This document shows, piece after piece, positions 6,467-12,008 of a DNA stretch of 13,393 nt. Position 1 is the first letter of the stretch; every line of letters begins with the position of its first letter. The position numbers and the translations under genes were made by a program. A model generated the notes under the pieces. The model saw only the letters and a list, made by a program, of their open reading frames with translations. It was not told the DNA's origin and did not search any database. Origin of the DNA: CAZKMQ01 sp964554065 (GTDB taxonomy: Bacteria > Patescibacteriota > Patescibacteriia > Magasanikbacterales > JBBTQS01); NCBI GenBank assembly GCA_964554065.1, contig CAZKMQ010000015.1:1-13393 (forward strand), read 5' to 3'.

Positions 6467-7162
6467 TTATGATAATGATTCTAAATATGTTTTAGCCGCG
6501 CGCATTGACCCAATGGTCTGATTGTAATCCATGCGCATTGGTCCCAAAATTCCTAACATGCTTTGCTGATTTTTCGCCAGAGCAAACGGAATATGCATTG
6601 TGGTACAACTTTCTCCAAACGGATTGCCCGGTCCAATGTGCATGTGCATATCTTTTCCTTCAACAAGACCAAACAAATGATGTGCCACTTCATCAAACCG
6701 ATCAAGCAATCGACTCACATTCTGCACAGTTCCCTGGTCTGCAAATTCCGGATGAGAAAACAAATGCGACAGACCGGTATAATACAATTGATCTTTGGAA
6801 AAAACAACAAAGATCGCCTGATCCAACTCCTCTGCCAACATCTTGGCAAATGATTTAATGGTCGTGGGAAGATCTGTGGAAGGTTTTTCTTTAACAAAAT
6901 CCACAACAGCTTGCGGCACGATCGGTGAACAAAATGTATTCACATAATATTGATATGCCTCATGCGTTGGAATACGTCCAGCACTTGTGTGTGGTTGTTC
7001 CACCAATCCCTCATCTTCCAAAGCCTTCAAATCATTACGAATTGTCGCACTACTTACTTCTAACTTGCAGTGATCCAACAATGCTTGCGAACCAACAGGA
7101 ACTGCCGTACTTACGTACAGATCTACAATGCCTTTGAGCAGTTTTTCCTTCCGATTAGTCAT
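6467..7162 (-). CDS. hrcA: Heat-inducible transcription repressor HrcA (short form)
   Basis: HrcA dimers bind the CIRCE operator and repress chaperone genes until heat or misfolded protein inactivates them. The N-terminal winged helix (1-75) is clear: SSATIRNDLKALEDEGLVEQPHTSAGRIPT is the family's DNA-recognition and wing segment (37-66). The C-terminal end also matches, with SMLGILGPMRMDYNQTIGSMRAAKTYL (about 201-227). At 231 aa it is about 100 residues shorter than the usual roughly 340 aa, and the loss falls in the middle GAF-like/dimerisation part, not at either end. The ATG is chosen because it lies exactly 7 nt downstream of a perfect -10 and the frame fits the winged helix from its first residues. 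There is no SD, which implies a leaderless start. First gene of the operon; autoregulated. Confidence 0.93.
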   Translation of the reverse strand: MTNRKEKLLKGIVDLYVSTAVPVGSQALLDHCKLEVSSATIRNDLKALEDEGLVEQPHTSAGRIPTHEAYQYYVNTFCSPIVPQAVVDFVKEKPSTDLPTTIKSFAKMLAEELDQAIFVVFSKDQLYYTGLSHLFSHPEFADQGTVQNVSRLLDRFDEVAHHLFGLVEGKDMHMHIGPGNPFGESCTTMHIPFALAKNQQSMLGILGPMRMDYNQTIGSMRAAKTYLESLS

Positions 7163-7168
7163 AAATGT

Positions 7169-7197
7169 ATTATAAAAAACATTAGCACTCGTGTCAA
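7169..7197 (-). promoter_or_regulatory. Consensus sigma70 promoter of the heat-shock operon (leaderless hrcA)
   Basis: On the minus strand TTGACA (7197-7192) and TATAAT (7174-7169) are both perfect consensus hexamers with the ideal 17-bp spacer. Counting the -10 as -12 to -7, +1 falls on 7162, the A of the hrcA ATG. The mRNA would therefore begin at the start codon. The -35 lies inside the 9-bp spacer of CIRCE, so bound HrcA would block RNA polymerase. Confidence 0.9.
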
Positions 7198-7208
7198 GAG
7201 AGTGCTAA
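7182..7208. promoter_or_regulatory. CIRCE operator (HrcA binding site)
   Basis: The arms TTAGCACTC (7182-7190) and GAGTGCTAA (7200-7208) are a perfect 9-bp inverted repeat separated by 9 bp. This is exactly the CIRCE consensus. It covers the -35 region of the hrcA promoter and lies 19 bp upstream of the hrcA ATG. It is the only CIRCE in the window and explains regulation of all five chaperone genes. Confidence 0.98.
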
Positions 7209-7235
7209 TATGCCGAAATAAAATAGGTACTCATC

Positions 7236-7709
7236 TCATGACCTCTTCTTAATCATTACAAAATAAATCGATATCGCACATAAGAAAATCAGTATAGAAA
7301 CTATCCAAGCCGCAGCAGCTTCTAATGAACTGCCGTCATTTTCAGTATCAGATCCGGAAATATGATCCTTTGGATTCTCAGGATCGTAAACAACTGGAAT
7401 TTCTTTTGACGCCGCCATTNNNNNNNNNNGGTAGGCAAGCTGACTCATCCGGCAACGAGCACCCACACCCACCTGATCTACATATGTATACCAAAATCTA
7501 CTATAAGTATCAAAAGACTTCCTGTGCGTTCTTTCTGTGACCGAAACCACCTGACCAGTGATTGATATCCCATTTTGTACAAGGTATTCAGCGCGCTGAT
7601 TAAGATGCAATCCCCACCAAAATAAGAGACCAGCAAGCACTAAAAATATCACAATAAGAACCTTCCATTCTCCTGAATACTTAGCTTGTAACTGTTCAAA
7701 ACTTTGCAT
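7236..7709 (-). CDS. DUF3592-like membrane protein, 157 aa (interrupted by assembly gap)
   Basis: Two TM helices flank an extracytoplasmic beta-rich domain: TM1 about 16-34 (LIVIFLVLAGLLFWWGL) and TM2 about 132-152. The domain reads ITGQVVSVTERTH...WYTYV...EIPVVYDPENPKD, the arrangement seen in DUF3592 proteins (G-x-V-V near the start, V-x-Y-D-P-x-N-P near the end). Function is unknown. A run of ten N (7420-7429) falls in the middle, at about residues 94-97, so the exact length and local sequence are uncertain; the frame happens to be kept across the gap as written. The start is 2 nt from the stop of the upstream 155-aa gene. No SD is seen. Its stop is 27 bp before the CIRCE element and no terminator is visible there, so read-through into the heat-shock operon is possible. 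Confidence 0.7.
   Translation of the reverse strand: MQSFEQLQAKYSGEWKVLIVIFLVLAGLLFWWGLHLNQRAEYLVQNGISITGQVVSVTERTHRKSFDTYSRFWYTYVDQVGVGARCRMSQLAYXXXXMAASKEIPVVYDPENPKDHISGSDTENDGSSLEAAAAWIVSILIFLCAISIYFVMIKKRS
7420..7429. other. Assembly gap (10 N)
   Basis: Ten unknown bases interrupt the DUF3592-like gene. A run of exactly ten usually stands for a scaffold join of undefined size, so the true distance and the protein sequence here are unknown. Confidence 0.95.
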
Positions 7710-7711
7710 AA

Positions 7712-8179
7712 TTACTTTTGTGATTTAATCCACTCCAGCAAACCACCGTACATGTGTAATTGCACGGCAATTTTTCCAAAACGTAACATTTTACCATCAT
7801 CGTGAATTACAACTTGATCCCAAGGAACAAATATAGGGCGATAAAAAAACCGCGGCGCAAAATGCTTCTCAATCAGTAAACCACCCTCACAAGCGGTAAA
7901 TGAAATAGAGAAAAAATAATGGTTGAAATGACCATCTTTTGCAAAAAAACCTCGAATTGGAGATGCCATTTCCCAGAAAATAGTTTGGTACGCTTTTTTT
8001 CCTTTGATAGCACCGACACTCATACCCACAAGCGGATATACATCTGCTAATTCAGACCAACGAACCTTCCCATCTCTCATCCAATAGAACAAAAGAAATA
8101 GTAAAGGTATCCCCGTAAAAACGAGAGCTGGTATTAGCACTCCGAGAAAATCATTTTGCAATTGTTCTGTTATTGACAT
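7712..8179 (-). CDS. Hypothetical single-TM protein, 155 aa
   Basis: Not recognised. One strong N-terminal TM helix lies at about 11-33 (FLGVLIPALVFTGIPLLFLLFYW). The remainder is a soluble beta-rich domain with IRGFFAKDGHFNHYFFSISF, then GGLLIEKHFAPRFFYRPIFVPWDQVVI. The phrase F.R..F.PWDQV is reminiscent of bacterial PH-like membrane-associated domains (IPW..I pattern), but this is only a resemblance. By the positive-inside rule (WMRDGKVR after the TM) the C-terminal domain should be cytoplasmic. It lies 12 nt after the 514-aa secreted-protein gene and 2 nt before the DUF3592-like gene, so all three are likely co-transcribed. No SD precedes the ATG. Confidence 0.7.
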   Translation of the reverse strand: MSITEQLQNDFLGVLIPALVFTGIPLLFLLFYWMRDGKVRWSELADVYPLVGMSVGAIKGKKAYQTIFWEMASPIRGFFAKDGHFNHYFFSISFTACEGGLLIEKHFAPRFFYRPIFVPWDQVVIHDDGKMLRFGKIAVQLHMYGGLLEWIKSQK

Positions 8180-8191
8180 ACGCTTGTGCTA

Positions 8192-9736
8192 TTACATCCC
8201 CATATCTATATTAATGTATGGGCTCAGTGATTCCACAAAAAATTTCCAATCCTCATCACCACTGTAAAGAGGCTCACCCACTTCATAATCTACAAACATT
8301 GAATCTGATATATCATCAATTGTAACACTCCAACTAACTCCATACATATCACGCGCAACAGTAGCATCTGTAACCCATCTTAGAGTTCCATTTCTGTCTA
8401 CAGCGTATACTTTTGGATCGCTTTGTAACTTTACCATACGCTGACCTGGTCGATATTTTACATTTTCACCAAGTTGAAAACTTGCTAATTTGGCTGTACT
8501 AATAGTTTGTACACTATCAAAATTACCAAACCACGACTTGAACACTCCTTCGGTCGGAAATGCATGCCGCTTTCGATCATCACCGATATAATACACCGCC
8601 GAACTATTTGGTGACTTTACAAGTGAATAATTTGCCACACTAGAATTTGCAGAAGATTTCTTACACGACAATTTCTGATGCTTCATGGTATGCGCTACTT
8701 CATCAATCCAATATAGTATACCACCTGACAACTGACGAAGCCTATCATTCTTAGGGATTGATCCTACTGTCAGCCCATCCACTGCACACTTATGCTTAGT
8801 TCTCGCGTTATAATACCAATACTCACCATTATTTTCCCACAAAACATGTGGTGATTTAATCATGTAATCTGAATCTCTAAGAATACGAACATCTGTATTT
8901 TCAACACGTACTTTTTTTGCATCAAATCGATAGAGCAATATAGATTCTGTTGTTAAAAACTCACTACCTTCAACAAATTCCATAATTCCATACCTTCCAC
9001 CCTCTGATTGAGAAAAATCTGCACGCGGGAAATCACTTTCAAATGGTGGAAAAACACCTTGATAACTGCGTGTACCTTCCTCTCCAGTACTAAGATCTCT
9101 ATAATGAATTGTCTCTGTTGGACCATCAAAACGATACATGGTGTCGCCGTACAGCTGCAAAGCATAGAAGTCAAAAGGAGCAGGAAGATGATATTCACCT
9201 AAATCAGCTACATGCTCACCATTACGCACATCATAAATTCGTGTTTCACTTGTATGCATTGTTTTATAAAGAATAAAATTTCCAGTTTTCGTAACTACAA
9301 TCCAATCAATGGCATCTTCCTCAGTAAATAGTAATTCCTCGTCATTTTCTGTGTAAAGCAATCTCCAAAACCCACGCTCACTACTACCATCTTCAGTTGG
9401 AAGTGATTGAACCCAATATATACCGTCATTCCCAAGATAGATATCATGAATTTTTTTGTCATCAACTGCAATTGGAACGTTGGTATACAACGATGAAAGC
9501 ATATTATTATAATACAGCTGAACACCTTCTTTTGGACTTGCGTACAGACCATTTTTATACCCATACCATGCCACAGATGCAGCATCAGCAGACCAGTTCT
9601 TTGTGTGAACAATTACATTTTCTGTAAGATCTTCAAACGTATAATTCGAAACCGTCCCGGCACCAAAAACAAAAAGCGGCGTTAACAACACCAAAACTGC
9701 TAACGCACCCATAGACACTTTAAGTCGATTTTCCAT
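8192..9736 (-). CDS. Secreted or surface protein with C-terminal tandem repeat domain, 514 aa
   Basis: A signal sequence is clear (KVSMGALAVLVLLTPLFVFG, about 6-25) with likely cleavage near FGA-GT. Residues 30-360 form a beta-rich region with recurring W/Y and GDT/GND turns (NDGIYWVQ, YGDTMYRFDG, GGILYWIDE), compatible with a propeller-like fold, though no blade motif is diagnostic. Residues about 372-490 contain two related halves: AVYYIGDDRKRHAFPTEGVF...SWFG, then KVYAVDRNGTLRWVTDATVARDMYG. Each ends with a Gly-containing strand (QLGENV, EVGEPL). I recall this YYxxxxxxRxxFP/VYAVxxxGxLRWI domain from secreted proteins of Patescibacteria; that is memory, not a search. Two Cys (317, 358) could form a disulphide. 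The SD AGAGGGG just before the ATG is strong and belongs to the 38-bp direct repeat. Probable role: cell-surface protein, substrate unknown. Confidence 0.8.
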   Translation of the reverse strand: MENRLKVSMGALAVLVLLTPLFVFGAGTVSNYTFEDLTENVIVHTKNWSADAASVAWYGYKNGLYASPKEGVQLYYNNMLSSLYTNVPIAVDDKKIHDIYLGNDGIYWVQSLPTEDGSSERGFWRLLYTENDEELLFTEEDAIDWIVVTKTGNFILYKTMHTSETRIYDVRNGEHVADLGEYHLPAPFDFYALQLYGDTMYRFDGPTETIHYRDLSTGEEGTRSYQGVFPPFESDFPRADFSQSEGGRYGIMEFVEGSEFLTTESILLYRFDAKKVRVENTDVRILRDSDYMIKSPHVLWENNGEYWYYNARTKHKCAVDGLTVGSIPKNDRLRQLSGGILYWIDEVAHTMKHQKLSCKKSSANSSVANYSLVKSPNSSAVYYIGDDRKRHAFPTEGVFKSWFGNFDSVQTISTAKLASFQLGENVKYRPGQRMVKLQSDPKVYAVDRNGTLRWVTDATVARDMYGVSWSVTIDDISDSMFVDYEVGEPLYSGDEDWKFFVESLSPYINIDMGM

Positions 9737-9772
9737 ACCCCTCTTTTAATTAAAAAAAAACTACTTTGCCAT
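9735..9772 (-). repeat. 38-bp direct repeat, copy 1 (carries SD of the 514-aa gene)
   Basis: This block matches 9884-9921 at 36 of 38 positions. On the minus strand it reads ATGGCAAAGTAG, a T/A-rich stretch, AATTAAAAGAGGGGTAT, and runs into the ATG of the 514-aa gene. It thus contains a Met-Ala-Lys-stop end plus a ribosome binding site. Confidence 0.9.
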
Positions 9773-9822
9773 ATACACATATTCTACCAAATCCTCCAAT
9801 TCCTGTAAACCCACTAAATGTA

Positions 9823-9879
9823 CTAAAGTATTTCATCCTTTTTTAAGTTACTTACAAAACCGCTTACCACACCTATCAT
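9823..9879 (-). pseudogene. Possible tiny gene, 18 codons, perhaps frameshifted
   Basis: On the minus strand an ATG at 9879 follows AGAGGGGT with a spacing of about 7 nt, a good SD, and encodes MIGVVSGFVSNLKKDEIL then TAG. A second frame continues from there (9832 to 9761) as VHLVGLQELEDLVEYVYMAK-stop, ending inside repeat copy 1. A single-base shift in the CTTTAGTA stretch would join them into a protein of about 41 aa with an amphipathic end. This could be a decayed gene, an intact 18-aa peptide, a sequencing error, or chance. No homologue is recognised. Confidence 0.3.
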
Positions 9880-9883
9880 CACA

Positions 9884-9921
9884 ATACCCCTCTTTTAATT
9901 AATAAAAAACTACTTCGCCAT
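9884..9921 (-). repeat. 38-bp direct repeat, copy 2 (overlaps 3' end of the SPFH gene)
   Basis: Second copy of the 38-bp block, spaced 149 bp from copy 1 and differing at two positions. On the minus strand it covers the SPFH gene's final codons (ATGGCGAAGTAG) and AATTAAAAGAGGGGTAT. In this copy the codon at the start-codon position is ATT, not ATG; an ATG lies two codons later in frame. Confidence 0.9.
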
Positions 9922-10479
9922 CCCCACCTCGCTAAGCAGAACATCCTCCACGTAAATACCACGTGGCTTAAAAATGCTTTCAAGTTGTTTGCGCATGTCC
10001 TCCTCTACTTCGTCACGCTTTGTTGAAATAACTTCTTGCGCGGTCCAGTGTGATGAAACCAATGTCATACGACTTTTGATAGTCGGCCTTACAATTTTTT
10101 GTACAAAATCATCACCAATAGTTTGCCAAATTGCGGGGATCTGATGAATATCTAAACGCAACAGCACCGAACCTTCAATTGAAACTCCTTTATTATCTTT
10201 TGTTGCCGCGACAATCGGAACGTCACCAAGTGCATGCACGTTTTTCTTATTAAACTCTGAAGAAATTGAATACTCCAAAGTTTGCGTGTTGAATAGCTTT
10301 GCTTTTTGCCAAAAAGGGATCTTCAAATGCAACCCCGGTGTCAGAACTTTATGCAAAACACCTCGCCCAAGATCATACACACATGCAACATATCCTGGTG
10401 GAACATGAATAAACACGCCTTTGAGAACATCCTCAACAACGAACGAATACATGAGTTTATCTAATGATTCAGCTGACAT
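9910..10479 (-). CDS. SPFH/Band-7 (prohibitin-like) domain protein, 189 aa
   Basis: The sequence follows the SPFH pattern: HVPPGYVACVYDLGRGVLHKVLTPGLHLKIPFWQKAKLFNTQTLEY (25-70), then KGVSIEGSVLLRLD (97-110), a helical TIKSRMTLVSSHWTAQEVISTKRDEVEEDMRKQL (133-166), and FKPRGIYVEDVLLSEVGM (170-187). In prohibitins and stomatins this domain forms membrane-associated oligomers, often around proteases or insertases. Two features are unusual. There is no N-terminal TM anchor, and the protein stops just after the LLSEVGM strand, where homologues usually run on into a long Ala/Glu-rich coiled coil. It is therefore C-terminally short. The stop lies inside a 38-bp direct repeat, which suggests that a rearrangement cut it. 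It follows the yidC stop by 9 nt with no SD. M10 is an alternative start. Confidence 0.8.
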   Translation of the reverse strand: MSAESLDKLMYSFVVEDVLKGVFIHVPPGYVACVYDLGRGVLHKVLTPGLHLKIPFWQKAKLFNTQTLEYSISSEFNKKNVHALGDVPIVAATKDNKGVSIEGSVLLRLDIHQIPAIWQTIGDDFVQKIVRPTIKSRMTLVSSHWTAQEVISTKRDEVEEDMRKQLESIFKPRGIYVEDVLLSEVGMAK

Positions 10480-10488
10480 AAGCGTATG

Positions 10489-11181
10489 TTATACCGGTTT
10501 CGGTTTTTTGATAAAAATTTTCCTCAAGATCACGAGCATATAGGAAAAACTGATCGATGTCAAGAAGAAGAGCGACTTCACCATTGGCAGATACCATAGG
10601 AACAAAAACACAGCCAATGGGAACAAAATCCTGTAATACATGTCTGATTTGCTGACCTTCTCGCCTTTTTGTTCAAAACTAATGCCAACAAACAAAAGCA
10701 GCCCAACAATACCAGACCAAATCGCACTATTTTCCGCAATATTAAACCCGAAAAAGTCTGTGCTAATTATACCAGGATGATCAACAAACGAATACAAGAA
10801 CGCGCCAATCTGTGCACTATTCACTCCGCGAATAAAAACCCAGTACAGCACTACGAAAATAAGACCTTGGATTAACAAGCTTAGTGTTTTTGCCCAAGGG
10901 CTTACACCAAACTCACGCATCAAGCCACGCACACGTTCGCGCTCGCCAACCGGATCCTTGTGAAAATCTCGCTGAATTGAATCAATACGCTTTTCAAGCA
11001 TGGAATAGCGCAACTTGTTGCGCTCATCTATAAAAGAAATCGGCAACATTGCCACACGCAATCCAATGGTCATATATATAACTGCCCAACCAAAATTCTG
11101 CACCGTGTAATCATTATAGATCCACACCAGCAGATTAAACAGCGGTTCGTATAGAATTATCTGAAAAAAGTCGAAAATCAT
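10489..11181 (-). CDS. yidC: YidC/Oxa1-family membrane protein insertase
   Basis: At 230 aa this is a minimal Oxa1/YidC2-type insertase without the large periplasmic domain of proteobacterial YidC. TM segments lie near 1-22, 30-50, 98-118, 153-170 and 185-222. The conserved Arg in the hydrophilic groove is R42 (MTIGLRVAMLPIS). A basic, helical cytoplasmic loop follows (NKLRYSMLEKRIDSIQRDFH...MREFGVSPWAK), then LIQGLIFVVLYWVF, all typical. It helps insert membrane proteins with or without SecYEG. I prefer the ATG at 11181, 13 nt after the uppP stop with AGG upstream; the earlier ATG at 11211 would overlap uppP and add a Cys-rich, non-homologous MACYCDTRLN. The neighbouring SPFH gene is 9 nt downstream. 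Confidence 0.85.
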   Translation of the reverse strand: MIFDFFQIILYEPLFNLLVWIYNDYTVQNFGWAVIYMTIGLRVAMLPISFIDERNKLRYSMLEKRIDSIQRDFHKDPVGERERVRGLMREFGVSPWAKTLSLLIQGLIFVVLYWVFIRGVNSAQIGAFLYSFVDHPGIISTDFFGFNIAENSAIWSGIVGLLLFVGISFEQKGEKVSKSDMYYRILFPLAVFLFLWYLPMVKSLFFLTSISFSYMLVILRKIFIKKPKPV

Positions 11182-11194
11182 ATTTAGCCTAGTA

Positions 11195-12004
11195 TCACAA
11201 TAGCACGCCAATCACTATTGCAGCAAGCAGCAAACGGTAGACGATAAACACTGTAAATGTTTGTGTTTGTAAAAATTTCATCAGTACTTTAATGGTCAAA
11301 ATTCCGGTGATAAGCGCAGCAAAAAAGCCAATTATCATTGTTGGGCTTAATAATGCAGTCACCCAATCCCCTTGTTGCATAAGCTGTCCAACTTTATATA
11401 GCCCCGCACCAAGAAACACAGGCGCACCCAGCAAGAATGAAAATTCTGCAGCACGCGCGCGGTCAATGTTCAATCCAACACCTGCACTCATTGTAACTCC
11501 TGAACGTGAAACACCGGGAATCAAGGCCAAGATCTGAGCGAACCCAACAGCCACACCTTTTTCCAGCAAAATATTTTCTGCGTCATCAATTGGATTTTTA
11601 TGTTTTTTGGTAGCACGATCAGCAAGCCACAAGAACAAAGAACCAAGAATCAGCCCACCGACAACAACTTGTGGTGTACGCAATGTAGTTTCAATAAAAT
11701 CTGCGAAAAAATATCCTACCAGCACTGCCGGCAATGTTGCTAGTGCAATAGTTCGCAACAATCCACCATGCATAGGATGTTTATTCTGATCATAAAACCC
11801 CCACGCCATGTAGAAGAATCGCTTCCAGAACACAACCATGATTGCCAGTAACGTTCCCAAATGCACAACAACATCAAAAGCCAACCCCTGATACTCCCAT
11901 CCGACTAAAAACGGAAACAACACCAAATGTCCTGATGACGATATTGGCAAAAACTCTGTAACCCCTTGTAAAACTCCTAACAATACTGGTTGAAGATACT
12001 CCAT
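11195..12004 (-). CDS. uppP: Undecaprenyl-diphosphatase UppP (BacA)
   Basis: A polytopic membrane enzyme that dephosphorylates undecaprenyl diphosphate, recycling the lipid carrier for peptidoglycan and other surface polymers, and giving bacitracin tolerance. With the ATG at 12004 the protein is 269 aa, close to E. coli's 273. The two active-site motifs are present: LQGVTEFLPISSSGHL (12-27, with the E17 carboxylate and SSSGH) and IPGVSRSG (162-169, with the catalytic-region Arg). About seven to eight TM segments fill the rest. An upstream in-frame ATG at 12058 would overlap the NDH-2 gene by 50 nt and add an unrelated 18-residue leader, so it is rejected. The chosen start is 4 nt after the NDH-2 stop and has no SD. 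It shows that the cell makes a polyprenyl-linked envelope polymer or salvages the carrier. Confidence 0.95.
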   Translation of the reverse strand: MEYLQPVLLGVLQGVTEFLPISSSGHLVLFPFLVGWEYQGLAFDVVVHLGTLLAIMVVFWKRFFYMAWGFYDQNKHPMHGGLLRTIALATLPAVLVGYFFADFIETTLRTPQVVVGGLILGSLFLWLADRATKKHKNPIDDAENILLEKGVAVGFAQILALIPGVSRSGVTMSAGVGLNIDRARAAEFSFLLGAPVFLGAGLYKVGQLMQQGDWVTALLSPTMIIGFFAALITGILTIKVLMKFLQTQTFTVFIVYRLLLAAIVIGVLL

Positions 12005-12008
12005 AAAA

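Noticed and set aside
9750..9836. 28-codon minus-strand ORF (MKYFSTFSGFTGIGG...) in the repeat interval
   Set aside because: The ATG overlaps the other small ORF and has no properly spaced SD; the end runs through the T/A spacer of the repeat. Kept only as a note within the frameshift finding.
11182..11211. N-terminal extension of YidC (MACYCDTRLN)
   Set aside because: It overlaps the uppP stop and precedes a typical first TM helix that starts neatly at the ATG at 11181.
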